From the NCBI GenBank assembly GCA_013204105.1, contig JABMOM010000001.1, forward strand, positions 62,001 to 126,000: a DNA stretch of 64,000 nucleotides. The letters run 5' to 3'. Each line of letters opens with the position of its first letter. Within the stretch, counting starts at the first letter, position 1. The notes below the pieces were generated by a model, which ran no database searches, was not told where the DNA came from, and worked only from the letters and a program-made list of their open reading frames with translations. This DNA is from Flavobacteriales bacterium. GTDB taxonomy: Bacteria > Bacteroidota > Bacteroidia > Flavobacteriales_G > Salibacteraceae. Positions 46,421 to 55,617 of the stretch are shown here, in pieces. A program made the translations under genes and the position numbers.

Positions 46421-47734
46421 TTATAATTGACCATTGTTTCCAGCGGCACCCCATGACCAAGTCGAAAGGTCTACTGATCCACCAGCTCCGTCAACGTCAA
46501 CCTCACTTGCTGCATCCGTTTGAGCTGCATCCATTTCGTCGGTGCATGTATCTGTTTCGTCACCGTCATACACTTCAACCCCAGCAGCTTTAATCGCTGT
46601 GAAGGTCAAATTGCCTGAAAGAAGATTCGCATATGCATCAGACTTGTGCGTGCAATCAACACCTGGATCTGTGAATTTGGTTCGGAACTTCAAAGGCTTA
46701 CTGCCGTAATCGAAGGTTACGTTTTCCACCATTCCTTGTGCCTTAGACTTGAAGTCTGCAGCAGAACCGTCGCTTCCTTCTGCGCGGCAAAGACCGTTTT
46801 TCAAGGTGAATTTACCAGAGGTATTGGTAGATCCTTCAGGTCCGTCAATCTCAAGGCCTTCATCTGTTCCAATTCCATCACCGTGGATCACCGCGAAGTT
46901 GTCTACTGTTCCAGCGTAATTCTGATCGATGTCGATTCCGTCATCACCTTGATAGAATACAAGAACGTTTTTCACATTCACTGTACCGCCAAAGAACTCA
47001 ACTCCATCATCAAGCGTAGCGTAAATCTCGATGTTCTCGATGGTGGTACCATTACCAACTCCAGCGAGTGTCAAACCGTTCAGCTCGTTTCCTTCTCCAA
47101 TCGAAATGCCTCCGTGGCGAATAGAAACGTACTTAAGAACACCTGAGTTGTCAGATGCGTTGGTTCCACCGTACTTACCGTAAGACTCCTCTGCAGGCAC
47201 GCCTTCGAGGTTGCCTTCTGTGTCACCATTTTCAGTAGACACGGGCGCACTTCCCAAGATTGCAACACCTCCCCATTTTTCGTTGTCGACTTTGCTGAGG
47301 TTGGTGCCGACCAATTGACCTTCGGAGATATTGTCGAGTTCTGAGGTAAAGATGATGGGCTGTGTAGCAGTACCTTCTGCCATGATCTTTCCGCCACGTG
47401 CTACGATCAATGCAGCAGCAGCAGCTTCTTGTCCTGCTTTGCCCTTGATAATAGTGCCTGGTTCGATGGTGAGTGTAACGCCTGAAGGCACAACCACTTT
47501 TCCTTCGAGGTACCAGATGCGATCAGAAGTCCATGTTTGATCACCAGAAAGCTCACCCGTCAAGGACTCGTCAGAAAATTCGCAGGAGCCGTCATCTTCC
47601 TTTGCTTTTTCATCGTAGTTGGTAGCTGTTTCATCCATGCAGCCTTCGCGCTTGCATGAAGACATTGATAGAACAAATCCGAGCGAAAGAAGGATCGCAG
47701 CGGACTTGGTTGCGGATAGGTAAATTAGTCTCAT
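46421..47734 (-). CDS. Right-handed beta-helix-type lipoprotein
   Basis: 437 residues. Lipobox SMSSC (Cys27), then a 'GCMDETATNYDEKA' and 'DDGSC' unit (about 31-53) like those found in many Bacteroidota exported proteins. The rest is repetitive with many short V/I-strand and G/N turns (GVTLTIEPGTIIKG, GGVAILGSAPV, ISIGEGNELNGLTLAGVG, ...), typical of a parallel beta-helix. The C terminus is SWGAAGNNGQL. It is exported to the cell surface and partners the TonB receptor in the same unit; it may bind or process the ligand. It has an 11-bp repeat promoter shared in style with phoB-like. Confidence 0.82.
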   Translation of the reverse strand: MRLIYLSATKSAAILLSLGFVLSMSSCKREGCMDETATNYDEKAKEDDGSCEFSDESLTGELSGDQTWTSDRIWYLEGKVVVPSGVTLTIEPGTIIKGKAGQEAAAAALIVARGGKIMAEGTATQPIIFTSELDNISEGQLVGTNLSKVDNEKWGGVAILGSAPVSTENGDTEGNLEGVPAEESYGKYGGTNASDNSGVLKYVSIRHGGISIGEGNELNGLTLAGVGNGTTIENIEIYATLDDGVEFFGGTVNVKNVLVFYQGDDGIDIDQNYAGTVDNFAVIHGDGIGTDEGLEIDGPEGSTNTSGKFTLKNGLCRAEGSDGSAADFKSKAQGMVENVTFDYGSKPLKFRTKFTDPGVDCTHKSDAYANLLSGNLTFTAIKAAGVEVYDGDETDTCTDEMDAAQTDAASEVDVDGAGGSVDLSTWSWGAAGNNGQL

Positions 47735-47770
47735 TGTTTTCGTTTTGATTTGAGAGCAAAGGAATTTCGA

Positions 47771-47811
47771 CAGGATTATTACGTGATGATTTAGCGGTTA
47801 ATTCTACGTTA
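47771..47811 (-). promoter_or_regulatory. 11-bp TAAC repeats and promoter of the beta-helix/TonB unit
   Basis: On the minus strand TAAC starts at 47811 and again at 47800 (11 apart), and TAATCCTG at 47778-47771 is a partial -7 box 22 bases beyond the second. The -33/-22 geometry is that of the small-exported-protein promoter at 43 kb. Confidence 0.42.
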
Positions 47812-47909
47812 TGAAACTGTTTCAGCAATGTTGCACGCTCCGCGTATGTTATGCGAACATTACATCCTTCCTCTCACGACTGCCAGCGCCTGCCTTTAAG
47901 GAGAAAGTG

Positions 47910-47960
47910 TTTACATTCGAGTAAATTAGAAGTAATACCAAGTGAAGATTTCTAACTTTT
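47910..47960 (+). promoter_or_regulatory. 11-bp repeats and promoter of the two-component genes
   Basis: TTTACATTCGA, GTAAATTAGAA and GTAATACCAAG follow each other directly (47910, 47921, 47932), 11 bases apart. TAACTTTT (47953-47960) is a -7-type box; TAA of the last two repeats lies 31 and 20 bases upstream of it. This fits autoregulation by the response regulator. Confidence 0.45.
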
Positions 47961-47987
47961 TCATAACGCTTCCATAATCGCCTCCCT

Positions 47988-48716
47988 ATGTCAAGCAATC
48001 TACATTCGGGCTCTGTATCCGATAACCAAGAACCGATGCTTTCACGTAAGAAGATCCTTGTTGTAGATGATGAAGAGGATATATTGGAATTCCTCAGTTA
48101 CAATATCTCTAAGGAGGGGGCGAAAGTTTACAAAGCAAACAATGGCTTGGAAGCCATAGGTATCGCCAAAAGCAAAAAGCCAGACCTGATTTTATTGGAT
48201 GTGATGATGCCAGAAATGGACGGGGTTGAGACGTGCATACAGCTGCGCGAACACGGTGACACAAAGAACATCATCATTGCCTTTTTGACCGCTAGAGGCG
48301 AAGACTATTCGCAGATCGCTGGGTTTGACGCTGGGGCGGACGACTACATCACTAAGCCCATCAAACCGCGCGTTTTGATCAGCAGAATCAAGGCATTATT
48401 GCGCAGAAAAGAAGGTGCAATACAAAGCGTTGGCACCACCGAGGTGAAATCCTTGAAGATCGATAGAGACCGTTACGTTGTGGTCAAGGACGAGGTCGAA
48501 TTGAATCTTCCAAAGAAAGAGTTCGAACTGTTAGCGTTGCTGATTTCTGTTCCTGGAAAGGTGTTTACGCGAGAAAGCATTCTATCGTCTGTATGGGGTG
48601 AGGATGTTGTCGTGGGAGATCGCACGATCGATGTACACATTCGAAAACTTCGTGAAAAGATAGGAAGCTCCCACATTAAGACCATCAAAGGAGTGGGCTA
48701 TAAGTTTGAGGAGTAA
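47988..48716 (+). CDS. Response regulator, PhoB/OmpR family
   Basis: 242 residues: receiver domain (about 20-138) with phosphoacceptor D71 in LLDVMMPEMDG and conserved acidic pair in VVDDEED, conserved Lys in ITKPIKP, then an OmpR/PhoB winged helix (about 145-242) with the VFTRESIL and RTIDVHIRKLREKI segments. The N-terminal 17 residues are unusual; the start may be M17 (48036). It probably controls the repeat-bearing promoters around it. The kinase starts 33 bases downstream. Confidence 0.9.
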   Translation: MSSNLHSGSVSDNQEPMLSRKKILVVDDEEDILEFLSYNISKEGAKVYKANNGLEAIGIAKSKKPDLILLDVMMPEMDGVETCIQLREHGDTKNIIIAFLTARGEDYSQIAGFDAGADDYITKPIKPRVLISRIKALLRRKEGAIQSVGTTEVKSLKIDRDRYVVVKDEVELNLPKKEFELLALLISVPGKVFTRESILSSVWGEDVVVGDRTIDVHIRKLREKIGSSHIKTIKGVGYKFEE

Positions 48717-48749
48717 CTATTGTATATCTATGCCTTACTTAGGCCTACT

Positions 48750-49796
48750 ATGAAGATCGAGAATCCAAAGGAAGTTGCCCTTCTGATTGCAAGCTTAGTC
48801 GCCGGGGCCACCTTGATGGTGTTTTTAACAGTGCACTTTGCCTTGGGCCTAGCACTGCCTATTTTCACCTGGGTTGTGATTCTGACCATCGTCTTTGGCT
48901 CTGCTTATTTTATCTCGTGGTGGTCGGTAGAAACGTTTTTGCACGGGAAAATCCAGCTACTCTTTCGTTCGATTCATTCCACAGAAAAGACCAAGGAAAA
49001 ACTACGCGACGTTGTCAAATTGAAGGATGCGTTGGCCGAAGTGCAGAAGGATGTAGAAGAATGGGCAAGCGTAAAGCAAAGCGAGATCCAAACCCTCAAG
49101 GCACAAGCGAAATTTCGGCGTGATTTTATCGGTAATCTGGCCCATGAGCTAAAGACACCGATCTTCAATATGCAGGGGTACTTGCTCACCTTGATAGAAG
49201 GAGGGTTAGAGGACAAGAAGATCAATGTTGATTACCTGAACCGGGCGGATAGAAATCTAGAACGCCTCATCGCACTGGTCGAAGACTTGGACAGCATCTC
49301 AAAACTGGAATCAGGAAATGAAGTTCTTAAGACCGCTAAGTTCAATATGGTTGAGTTGGTGGAAGAGGTGTTCAATCTCTTTGAACTTAGGGCGAGGGAT
49401 AAAGAGATCGAGCTTCGATTCAATAAAAAATACGACAAGCCCATTTTTGTGAAAGCTGACAAGAGTAAAATCCTCCAGGTACTTACAAACTTGGTGACCA
49501 ATGCGATCAGCTATGGCCAAGATAAAGGACATTGTGAAGTGCGCTTTTTTGATATGTCTCACAACATCTTGATCGAAGTGGCAGATGATGGCATCGGCGT
49601 CAGGCCAGATCATCTCCCGAGGTTGTTTGAACGCTTTTACAGGGTAGATCGCAGCCGCTCCCGCCACGAAGGAGGTACGGGACTCGGCCTGGCAATCTGT
49701 AAACACATCATCGAATCGCATGGCCAGACCATCAGCGTACGCAGTGTTGTAGATAAAGGAACCACCTTTTCCTTTACCCTAGAAAAAGCCAAGTAA
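48750..49796 (+). CDS. Sensor histidine kinase, PhoR/KdpD-like
   Basis: 348 residues from the ATG at 48750; a TTG start at 48720 would add 10 unlikely residues. Two membrane helices (about 10-30 and 36-57) with almost no periplasmic loop, a coiled coil, then HisKA with H132 in NLAHELKTP and the ATPase domain with N-box (LTNLVTNAISYG), G1 (DDGIGV) and GGTGLGLAIC. Lack of a periplasmic sensor suggests signals come through the membrane or a partner protein, as in PhoR. It forms a pair with the preceding response regulator. Confidence 0.93.
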   Translation: MKIENPKEVALLIASLVAGATLMVFLTVHFALGLALPIFTWVVILTIVFGSAYFISWWSVETFLHGKIQLLFRSIHSTEKTKEKLRDVVKLKDALAEVQKDVEEWASVKQSEIQTLKAQAKFRRDFIGNLAHELKTPIFNMQGYLLTLIEGGLEDKKINVDYLNRADRNLERLIALVEDLDSISKLESGNEVLKTAKFNMVELVEEVFNLFELRARDKEIELRFNKKYDKPIFVKADKSKILQVLTNLVTNAISYGQDKGHCEVRFFDMSHNILIEVADDGIGVRPDHLPRLFERFYRVDRSRSRHEGGTGLGLAICKHIIESHGQTISVRSVVDKGTTFSFTLEKAK

Positions 49797-49806
49797 GCCC
49801 ACTTTA

Positions 49807-50793
49807 ATGGAACACTTTAGAACAGAGGTTGAAGCGCCGGAATTTCCCTTTTTCATCGACCATGAAAGTCGGGTGGTGATGCTGGGGTCTTGTTTCGCTG
49901 AGAACGTGGGAGATCGACTCCAACAAAACAAAATCGAGACGCTCATCAATCCATTTGGGATCCTGTTCAATCCGTTCTCCATCATGAATGCCTTAGAGCG
50001 GATGCTCAATGATAGGCCCTACACCAAGGAGGATCTCATACAAGTGGGAGAACAATGGGTCAGCTTGGACCACCACGGGAGTTTCAACCATAGCAATGCA
50101 GCTACTTGCGTGGAAGGCATCAACGCATCCTTGACCAATGGCGCCGAGGCGTTGAAGAAAGCAGATACACTCTTCATTACGCTGGGCTCAGCTTGGGTGT
50201 ATGAACACATCGCAAGTGGTCGCACGGTTGCCAATTGCCACAAGATCCCAAACAAGGAATTCAAGAAGCGCCTGCTTTCTTTTCAGGAAGTTCACCTCAT
50301 CCTTCGGCACATTCCCGACTTCTTGCGCTCGAAGGGAATCAAGGCGAACGTGGTCTTCACGGTGAGTCCCGTTCGGCATTGGAAAGATGGAGCCATAGAA
50401 AACCAACGATCCAAAGCCCACCTGGTAGCAGGGGCCCATGCGGTGGTCGATGAATTCGATGCGTGCCACTACTTTCCAGCCTATGAATTGTTGATGGACG
50501 ACTTGCGTGACTACCGCTTCTATGGCCCAGACATGTTGCATCCCTCCCCCCAAGCGATCGATTATATATGGCAGAAGTTTGAGACGAGTTTTTTCTCAGA
50601 CGAAACGCGCATCATGGGGAATGAATTGAAGGCGATCATGCAAGCGGTTCAACACCGTCCTATGGACCCGGAGAGCAATTCCTTTCAGCGTTTTCTGAAA
50701 AAGCAGATCGACATCATCACCGCGCTAGAAAAGAAGTACCCCAGCCTAGATCTATCCAAAGAAAGAGAACATTTCAAAGGCTATCAATTCTGA
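49807..50793 (+). CDS. GSCFA domain-containing protein
   Basis: 328 residues. The name-giving motif is G27-SCFA31 in MLGSCFAENVG, followed by INPFGILFNPFSI and, near the end, DMLHPSPQAIDYIW. GSCFA proteins are SGNH-hydrolase-like and may be esterases or acyltransferases acting on polysaccharide or glycolipid. The Ser in GSCFA and the Asp/His in DMLHP form the plausible catalytic set. It follows the kinase by 10 bases, and its last 10 bases overlap the convergent glycosyltransferase gene. Confidence 0.9.
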   Translation: MEHFRTEVEAPEFPFFIDHESRVVMLGSCFAENVGDRLQQNKIETLINPFGILFNPFSIMNALERMLNDRPYTKEDLIQVGEQWVSLDHHGSFNHSNAATCVEGINASLTNGAEALKKADTLFITLGSAWVYEHIASGRTVANCHKIPNKEFKKRLLSFQEVHLILRHIPDFLRSKGIKANVVFTVSPVRHWKDGAIENQRSKAHLVAGAHAVVDEFDACHYFPAYELLMDDLRDYRFYGPDMLHPSPQAIDYIWQKFETSFFSDETRIMGNELKAIMQAVQHRPMDPESNSFQRFLKKQIDIITALEKKYPSLDLSKEREHFKGYQF

Positions 50794-51740
50794 CCTTTGG
50801 ACGCATGTAGTTGCGCCAAATACTCCTGCTCGGTTTGTCCTGGCGTCGGATGATACTCGACGTTTTGCACTCCTAAGGCATTGAGGTCCATGATCGTGGA
50901 GTAGCCGCTGCGGGCAATGACGAGATCTGCGGAAACCAATGCCTCCGCTAGCCGATTGTCATCCAAGTGATGGACCACCGTGAGTTGGTCGATGTAGCTT
51001 TCTTTCGGATCGTCAGGTTTCCCTTCTAGGATCAATGCGCGTTCTCCACCTTCGATCAGTCGCCGCGCGACTTCCGCTTCGAAGATGCTCCGCTGCGGTT
51101 CGGGTCCGCTGATGACCGCAACTACTTTCCACGAATCGCCGCTTTTGGATTCAGGCTTTCCTGCAAATCGACTCAAGGGACCGATATACCGGTAGTGCTT
51201 TGGCATTTTGTCGGGATGAGATAGTTCCCCTGCCAGACCAGGAGATTGGGCGTGATCTGGGATCCACACTTCGTCGTATTGGTTCATGACCCAGCGGTTG
51301 AGCCTATTGATGAGCCCTTCAAAACGAGGACTCATGATCTTGATCTGGTGGCTCACGAATACGCATCGACAATGCCTGGACCATAAGCCGAATCGGGAAT
51401 CGGAAATGACCAGGTCGATCGACTCAGAACGAACGAGTCGCTGCAACTTCCGATGCTCTTTCCAAATGCTGGCCATTAAGCCCAGACCATGCCAAGTGAA
51501 ATGGCGCACCATGTTTCCATCGGCGGGATAGGTGATGGTTTTGAAGGGCAGCGCAACAAAACGAAGAGAGGGAAAATGTTCCTTGAGCAAAGCAAGCGGG
51601 CCACCTGAAGCGGCGACCACAACTTCAAGTCCCAAGTCCAATTGCTCTTGAATCAGCGGAATACATCTCGCAGCGTGACCTAACCCCCAATGCAGAGGAG
51701 CGACTAGAACGCGCTCACGCTTGGGGTCGTTATCGATCAA
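50784..51740 (-). CDS. MurG-like GT-B glycosyltransferase
   Basis: 318 residues with an N-terminal GT-B half (LVAPLHWGLGHAARC, ISDSRFGLW) and a C-terminal half with the ISGPEPQRSIFE loop and an ARSGYSTIMDLNALG donor-binding segment like MurG/GT28. The donor is probably a UDP-sugar; the acceptor is unknown. It overlaps the start of the metalloprotease-side gene by 4 bases (ATGA), so it belongs to the metalloprotease operon, and it overlaps GSCFA at its end. Confidence 0.82.
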   Translation of the reverse strand: MIDNDPKRERVLVAPLHWGLGHAARCIPLIQEQLDLGLEVVVAASGGPLALLKEHFPSLRFVALPFKTITYPADGNMVRHFTWHGLGLMASIWKEHRKLQRLVRSESIDLVISDSRFGLWSRHCRCVFVSHQIKIMSPRFEGLINRLNRWVMNQYDEVWIPDHAQSPGLAGELSHPDKMPKHYRYIGPLSRFAGKPESKSGDSWKVVAVISGPEPQRSIFEAEVARRLIEGGERALILEGKPDDPKESYIDQLTVVHHLDDNRLAEALVSADLVIARSGYSTIMDLNALGVQNVEYHPTPGQTEQEYLAQLHASKGQN

Positions 51741-54196
51741 CGGGCGATGTTGAATGCTTCGATCAGGGTACGTCCGTCACTGAGTTCAACCTGGAGGAAA
51801 TAGGATCCTGAAGGAAGGCCCTGAACGTCGATGCTTCGATCGGTGGTTTCTGTTTGCATGGTTACAGTGCGGCCCAGTTCATCCAAGATCGCCAGCGTAG
51901 CGATGCGTTCCTCTGCGCTCAAGCCGATGTGCAATGCATCCGAAACGGGATTCGGGTAGAGCACGAGCCCTGAGCCGGAAAGTTCATCCACTCCCACTCC
52001 CGACCAACTGTCTTCGTTGCTGAAGGCAGAGCTACCGGCAGGATTGATTGCGAAGACGCGGTAATAGTATTCTGTGCCCAACATACTCACGTTTGGATCG
52101 CTGTAGGTGGTGCTGTTTACGGCTACTGTATCGATCGGCGAGAAGCTACCGTTTCCTCCTACGGACCGCTCGATCACCCAATCGTTTTCATTGGTGAAGG
52201 GATCATTCCAAGCCAGATTGATGGAGCCGGTTGGGAATTGAGGAGCCACGCTCAGAACGATATCGTTGCCCACAGGGGCAAGTGGGTTCACGATGGTGAA
52301 CACGCCTGGATTGTAGTTAAAGAAAACGTTGTCTGCCGCTTCTACGCGGATGCGGTTACCACCGCCTAGATTGTTAGCCATGATCACCATGGCGCTTCCT
52401 GTATTCGGCACATCGGCGACCAAGGTATCCGAGAATGAAAGTCCGTTGTTGTCGTACAACAGGATGTGTACGCTTTGACAATTGATGGGGCTTTGGTCGG
52501 TGCCGGCCACGTCCCATTCTATTTGATAATAGATGCCGCTTTGGGCTTGGCCGCCTGTTGGTGGAGAGGTTACTACGAACGGGCCTTTATCGCCATCTAC
52601 TTCCATCGAAACTTCATCATAGGCCACTCCACCGCCAGCGATGTTGTTGTCCCGAACGGTCAAGCGAAAATTCAAGTCCCTTCCATAGGTTGGATAAAGT
52701 TCACCGTAGGCCAAACTGCCCGTCAGAACGGAAATCAGCCGAGGGAAAGTACGTTCGCCATGGTCAACCGGATCCCAAGAGCGGAATATAGGAGCGTTTA
52801 AGCTTGGGCTTTGGGGATTGCCTTGTGGACCAAAATCTATTTCTTCCCAGCAATAGCTCAGGTCATCGCCTTCGTTATCGGTTGCCGAACCCCTGAGCAC
52901 GAAAGGAGTTTCTTTGGGAATGGAATAGAATGCTGGGTCGACAGATACTTCAGGCGCTGTATTTCCTGTGCTAGATTGCTGACTGCATCCATTTCCGCCA
53001 CCATTAAATGCATACTGACCCATGCTGTTGTAGGATCCCGCGTTGAAGTAATCGTCTGAATTGTTCTGTAAATTCTGTGGCGAGCAAATGCCCGCATAGG
53101 CCATGATGGTAGATCCACTTCCCGGCTCAAGTCTATTGCTTGAAGAAAAGCTAGCATTCGACAAGCAGGATCCCGCGCTACCATTGAAGGAATGCGGCCC
53201 ACCGAATTGGTGCCCTATTTCGTGGGCTACGTAATCGATATCAAAGGGATCGCCCGTTGGGCTATTGGTGCCTGTGACACCGCTCGCTTTACTTCCGCCA
53301 CACACAACACCTAGTCCAGCGAGTCCACCTCCACCGGTACTGAACACATGCCCGATGTCATAACTAGAACTGCCTACGAGGCTATTAAGAACACTATCGT
53401 TGGCGTTGATCATTTGCCAAGCACTGTTATTTTGATACGGGTCGGTCGTGGAATTCAAAAAGATCAGATCATCATTGTTGCCGATCAATTGCATGGTAAT
53501 CGAAAACTCTCTTTCATACACGCCATTTATCCGGTTCATTGATACCACCATGGCGCTGAGCACACCGGAAAGGGTGCCCCCGTGGAAGGAAGCATACTCA
53601 CCCGTGCAAGCCAAAGCCAAGCGGTAGGTTCTCAATGTCTCGCCTGATTGCCTTGCACCTCGGGCCATTGCTACCTCTGCAGGGCCGGATTGACCACTGT
53701 CGTCCAACAAACATTGGTGGTCTTTGGTATGCTTGTAAAAATCGACGTAGTCTTTGCGGTTGTAGGTGTGGTATGTCTGTGCTTCATCGCCGATAGGATC
53801 AATGTACAAGGTGCCTTTGGTCGTAAAGAGGATGGCGTGCAATCCCTTGTCGGTATATCCGATGCGCCCACTCACGCCTTTCCCTTTCACCTTGTAGGTT
53901 TTGATGTTTGGGAAGCGCTCGGCCAGTTCGGGGGCCATGATGGGACTTTCATACGCTTCCAATTCAAGCGTGTTTCCCGAAGGATCGGGTAACGTGATGG
54001 TAACCCCAGAACTGCGTCCTGCTTCGGTCATCAGGGGAGCGTCAACCAGGCTGGTTTTCAAGCCGTTGTCATCAAGGGTATATACATAAGAGGTGTACCC
54101 CGTTTTCAGGGTTTTGACCTCGTTGATAAGGCTTTGAGCGTTGAGGCTCAGACTGGTTGCAAGCAACACAAGTGTTGCGAAGTATCTGTTTTTCAT
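51737..54196 (-). CDS. Reprolysin-type (M12B-like) metalloprotease with T9SS domain
   Basis: 819 residues from the ATG at 54196 (MKNRYFAT...), which starts a clean signal peptide; a longer start at 54244 lies inside the upstream gene. A propeptide-like region (about 22-150, containing MAPELAERFPNIKTYKVKG) precedes the catalytic domain. The zinc motif is H325-E326-I-G-H329-Q-F-G-G-P-H335, followed by a Met-turn (IMAYAGIC). Fibronectin-type segment (about 640-740) and type A T9SS domain (from about 750, LYPNPVSD) complete it. It is a secreted zinc protease, probably made as an inactive zymogen. Confidence 0.93.
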   Translation of the reverse strand: MKNRYFATLVLLATSLSLNAQSLINEVKTLKTGYTSYVYTLDDNGLKTSLVDAPLMTEAGRSSGVTITLPDPSGNTLELEAYESPIMAPELAERFPNIKTYKVKGKGVSGRIGYTDKGLHAILFTTKGTLYIDPIGDEAQTYHTYNRKDYVDFYKHTKDHQCLLDDSGQSGPAEVAMARGARQSGETLRTYRLALACTGEYASFHGGTLSGVLSAMVVSMNRINGVYEREFSITMQLIGNNDDLIFLNSTTDPYQNNSAWQMINANDSVLNSLVGSSSYDIGHVFSTGGGGLAGLGVVCGGSKASGVTGTNSPTGDPFDIDYVAHEIGHQFGGPHSFNGSAGSCLSNASFSSSNRLEPGSGSTIMAYAGICSPQNLQNNSDDYFNAGSYNSMGQYAFNGGGNGCSQQSSTGNTAPEVSVDPAFYSIPKETPFVLRGSATDNEGDDLSYCWEEIDFGPQGNPQSPSLNAPIFRSWDPVDHGERTFPRLISVLTGSLAYGELYPTYGRDLNFRLTVRDNNIAGGGVAYDEVSMEVDGDKGPFVVTSPPTGGQAQSGIYYQIEWDVAGTDQSPINCQSVHILLYDNNGLSFSDTLVADVPNTGSAMVIMANNLGGGNRIRVEAADNVFFNYNPGVFTIVNPLAPVGNDIVLSVAPQFPTGSINLAWNDPFTNENDWVIERSVGGNGSFSPIDTVAVNSTTYSDPNVSMLGTEYYYRVFAINPAGSSAFSNEDSWSGVGVDELSGSGLVLYPNPVSDALHIGLSAEERIATLAILDELGRTVTMQTETTDRSIDVQGLPSGSYFLQVELSDGRTLIEAFNIAR

Positions 54197-54200
54197 AGGT

Positions 54201-54809
54201 TTAGCGATAGGAGCCATCTCGAGGGGCACTTGGGGGCAAGGCATCCTCGGTATAAACGGCGTAGTAAGATTTGCTTCCTTTTAATATGGGCGAGATGAGA
54301 TGCTTTGTTCCTGTTCCGATAATCTCAGCAAACAGCCCTTCTTCATTGGTGTCTAGCCTCACGCTTAGTTTCCCATCAGCAGACTTCCCTTTATAACTCC
54401 GGATCTCCGGAAATTTTGCCGCCAGTTCCGGGCTCATGGTCTGCGCGTTCACGACCAAGAAAGAGACCAATCCATCCAACGTAGGCAGCGCCAAAGCCAT
54501 GTTTCCTTGATCCAATGCATAGGTCAATTGATCGAAGTCACATGCATAGGCATCAAACGACGAAAGCTCAATGCGATGTTCCAGGTCTGGAAATGAATAG
54601 GCATCCCGTTTTACCCAAAGCGCTTCGACATCGACCTCTTCTTCGACGTTCCCCTCGGTTTCAGCAGACTCTGTTGAAGCAGCATCGATGGCTTGAGGGG
54701 CGTCTTCAACTTGCACGGCGGGGGTTTCGGCCCCATCGCTTCCTTTTCGCTTGGAGGAAGAACACGCTGCTAGACAAAGGCACAGCAGGATCGTTAGGTA
54801 TTTCAGCAT
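54201..54809 (-). CDS. Lipoprotein resembling the metalloprotease propeptide
   Basis: 202 residues from the ATG at 54809, which begins a lipoprotein signal with LAAC (Cys16). An acidic linker (about 25-65) is followed by a domain similar to the N-terminal propeptide of the adjacent protease: MSPELAAKFPEIRSYKGKS (125-143) against MAPELAERFPNIKTYKVKG (87-105), with the same spacing to the preceding LP and following GL and PI residues. It has no catalytic domain. It may inhibit the protease, escort it, or protect the cell. The protease gene starts 4 bases downstream. Confidence 0.85.
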   Translation of the reverse strand: MLKYLTILLCLCLAACSSSKRKGSDGAETPAVQVEDAPQAIDAASTESAETEGNVEEEVDVEALWVKRDAYSFPDLEHRIELSSFDAYACDFDQLTYALDQGNMALALPTLDGLVSFLVVNAQTMSPELAAKFPEIRSYKGKSADGKLSVRLDTNEEGLFAEIIGTGTKHLISPILKGSKSYYAVYTEDALPPSAPRDGSYR

Positions 54810-54918
54810 AGCGGGGTTAAATATAGCATCACTGAAGCCAAACAAGGGGAGTAGTCTCAAAGTTTAGTTGGAATGCCGTCCATTGCAAGGCCGCCAAGTT
54901 CTGCACATCTTTGTCCCC

Positions 54919-55617
54919 ATGAAGAATGCGATCATTACAGGGTCTACCAAAGGAGTCGGAAGGGCAATTGCCGAACGCTTGTCAGCCATGGGTTACAGGG
55001 TTTGGATTACCGCAAGAAACCAACAAGACCTCGATGCAGCCAAGGCTGAAATGGAAAAAGCGACGGGGAATCCTGTCGAGGCACACGCAGTGGACTTTTC
55101 TAATTCTGCCGAAGTGGAAAGCTATGCGCAAGCAGTTTTGAAGGGATGTGAGCGCATCGACGTCCTCGTGAATAATGTGGGCATTTACATTCCTGATGCA
55201 TTGACAGACGAAACCCAAAAGATCGACCTGCAAATGGCGGTCAATTTCAAAGCGCCGTATACCTTAACCCAGTCCCTCCTGAAGCGTATCAAGGAACAGG
55301 GAAGCGGAAACATCTTCAATATGTGCTCCGTAGTGAACCGAAATCCAAGGGTGGAAGGAGCGAGCTATACGATCTCGAAATTTGCCTTTTATGGATACCA
55401 CCAATTGTTGCACAAGACGCTGCTTCCTGCTGGGATCAAGGTCACGGGCTTCTTCCCTTCTTCCATAGCTACCTCCAGCTGGGATGGTATGGACGCTCCG
55501 TTTGAGGAGTTCGTGCAACCCGAAGACATCGCTTCCATGGTGGAAAACATCATCGGCATGCGACGCGGCACCGTTCCTTCAGAAATTGACTTAGTAGCCA
55601 TCAACCCGGATTATTAA
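54919..55617 (+). CDS. Short-chain dehydrogenase/reductase
   Basis: 232 residues from the ATG at 54919 (MKNAIITG). Classical SDR: cofactor motif G8-STKG12-VG14, NNVG near 82, and a YxxxK catalytic pair in SYTISKFAF. The substrate is unknown. The protein is cytosolic. The trmB start overlaps its stop (TAATG), indicating co-transcription. Confidence 0.88.
   Translation: MKNAIITGSTKGVGRAIAERLSAMGYRVWITARNQQDLDAAKAEMEKATGNPVEAHAVDFSNSAEVESYAQAVLKGCERIDVLVNNVGIYIPDALTDETQKIDLQMAVNFKAPYTLTQSLLKRIKEQGSGNIFNMCSVVNRNPRVEGASYTISKFAFYGYHQLLHKTLLPAGIKVTGFFPSSIATSSWDGMDAPFEEFVQPEDIASMVENIIGMRRGTVPSEIDLVAINPDY

Noticed and set aside
46421-47734. Reading the GCMDETATNYD/DDGSC unit as a zinc or iron-sulfur site
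   Set aside because: The unit is a widespread exported-protein repeat of Bacteroidota with acidic residues; the two cysteines alone are not a metal motif.
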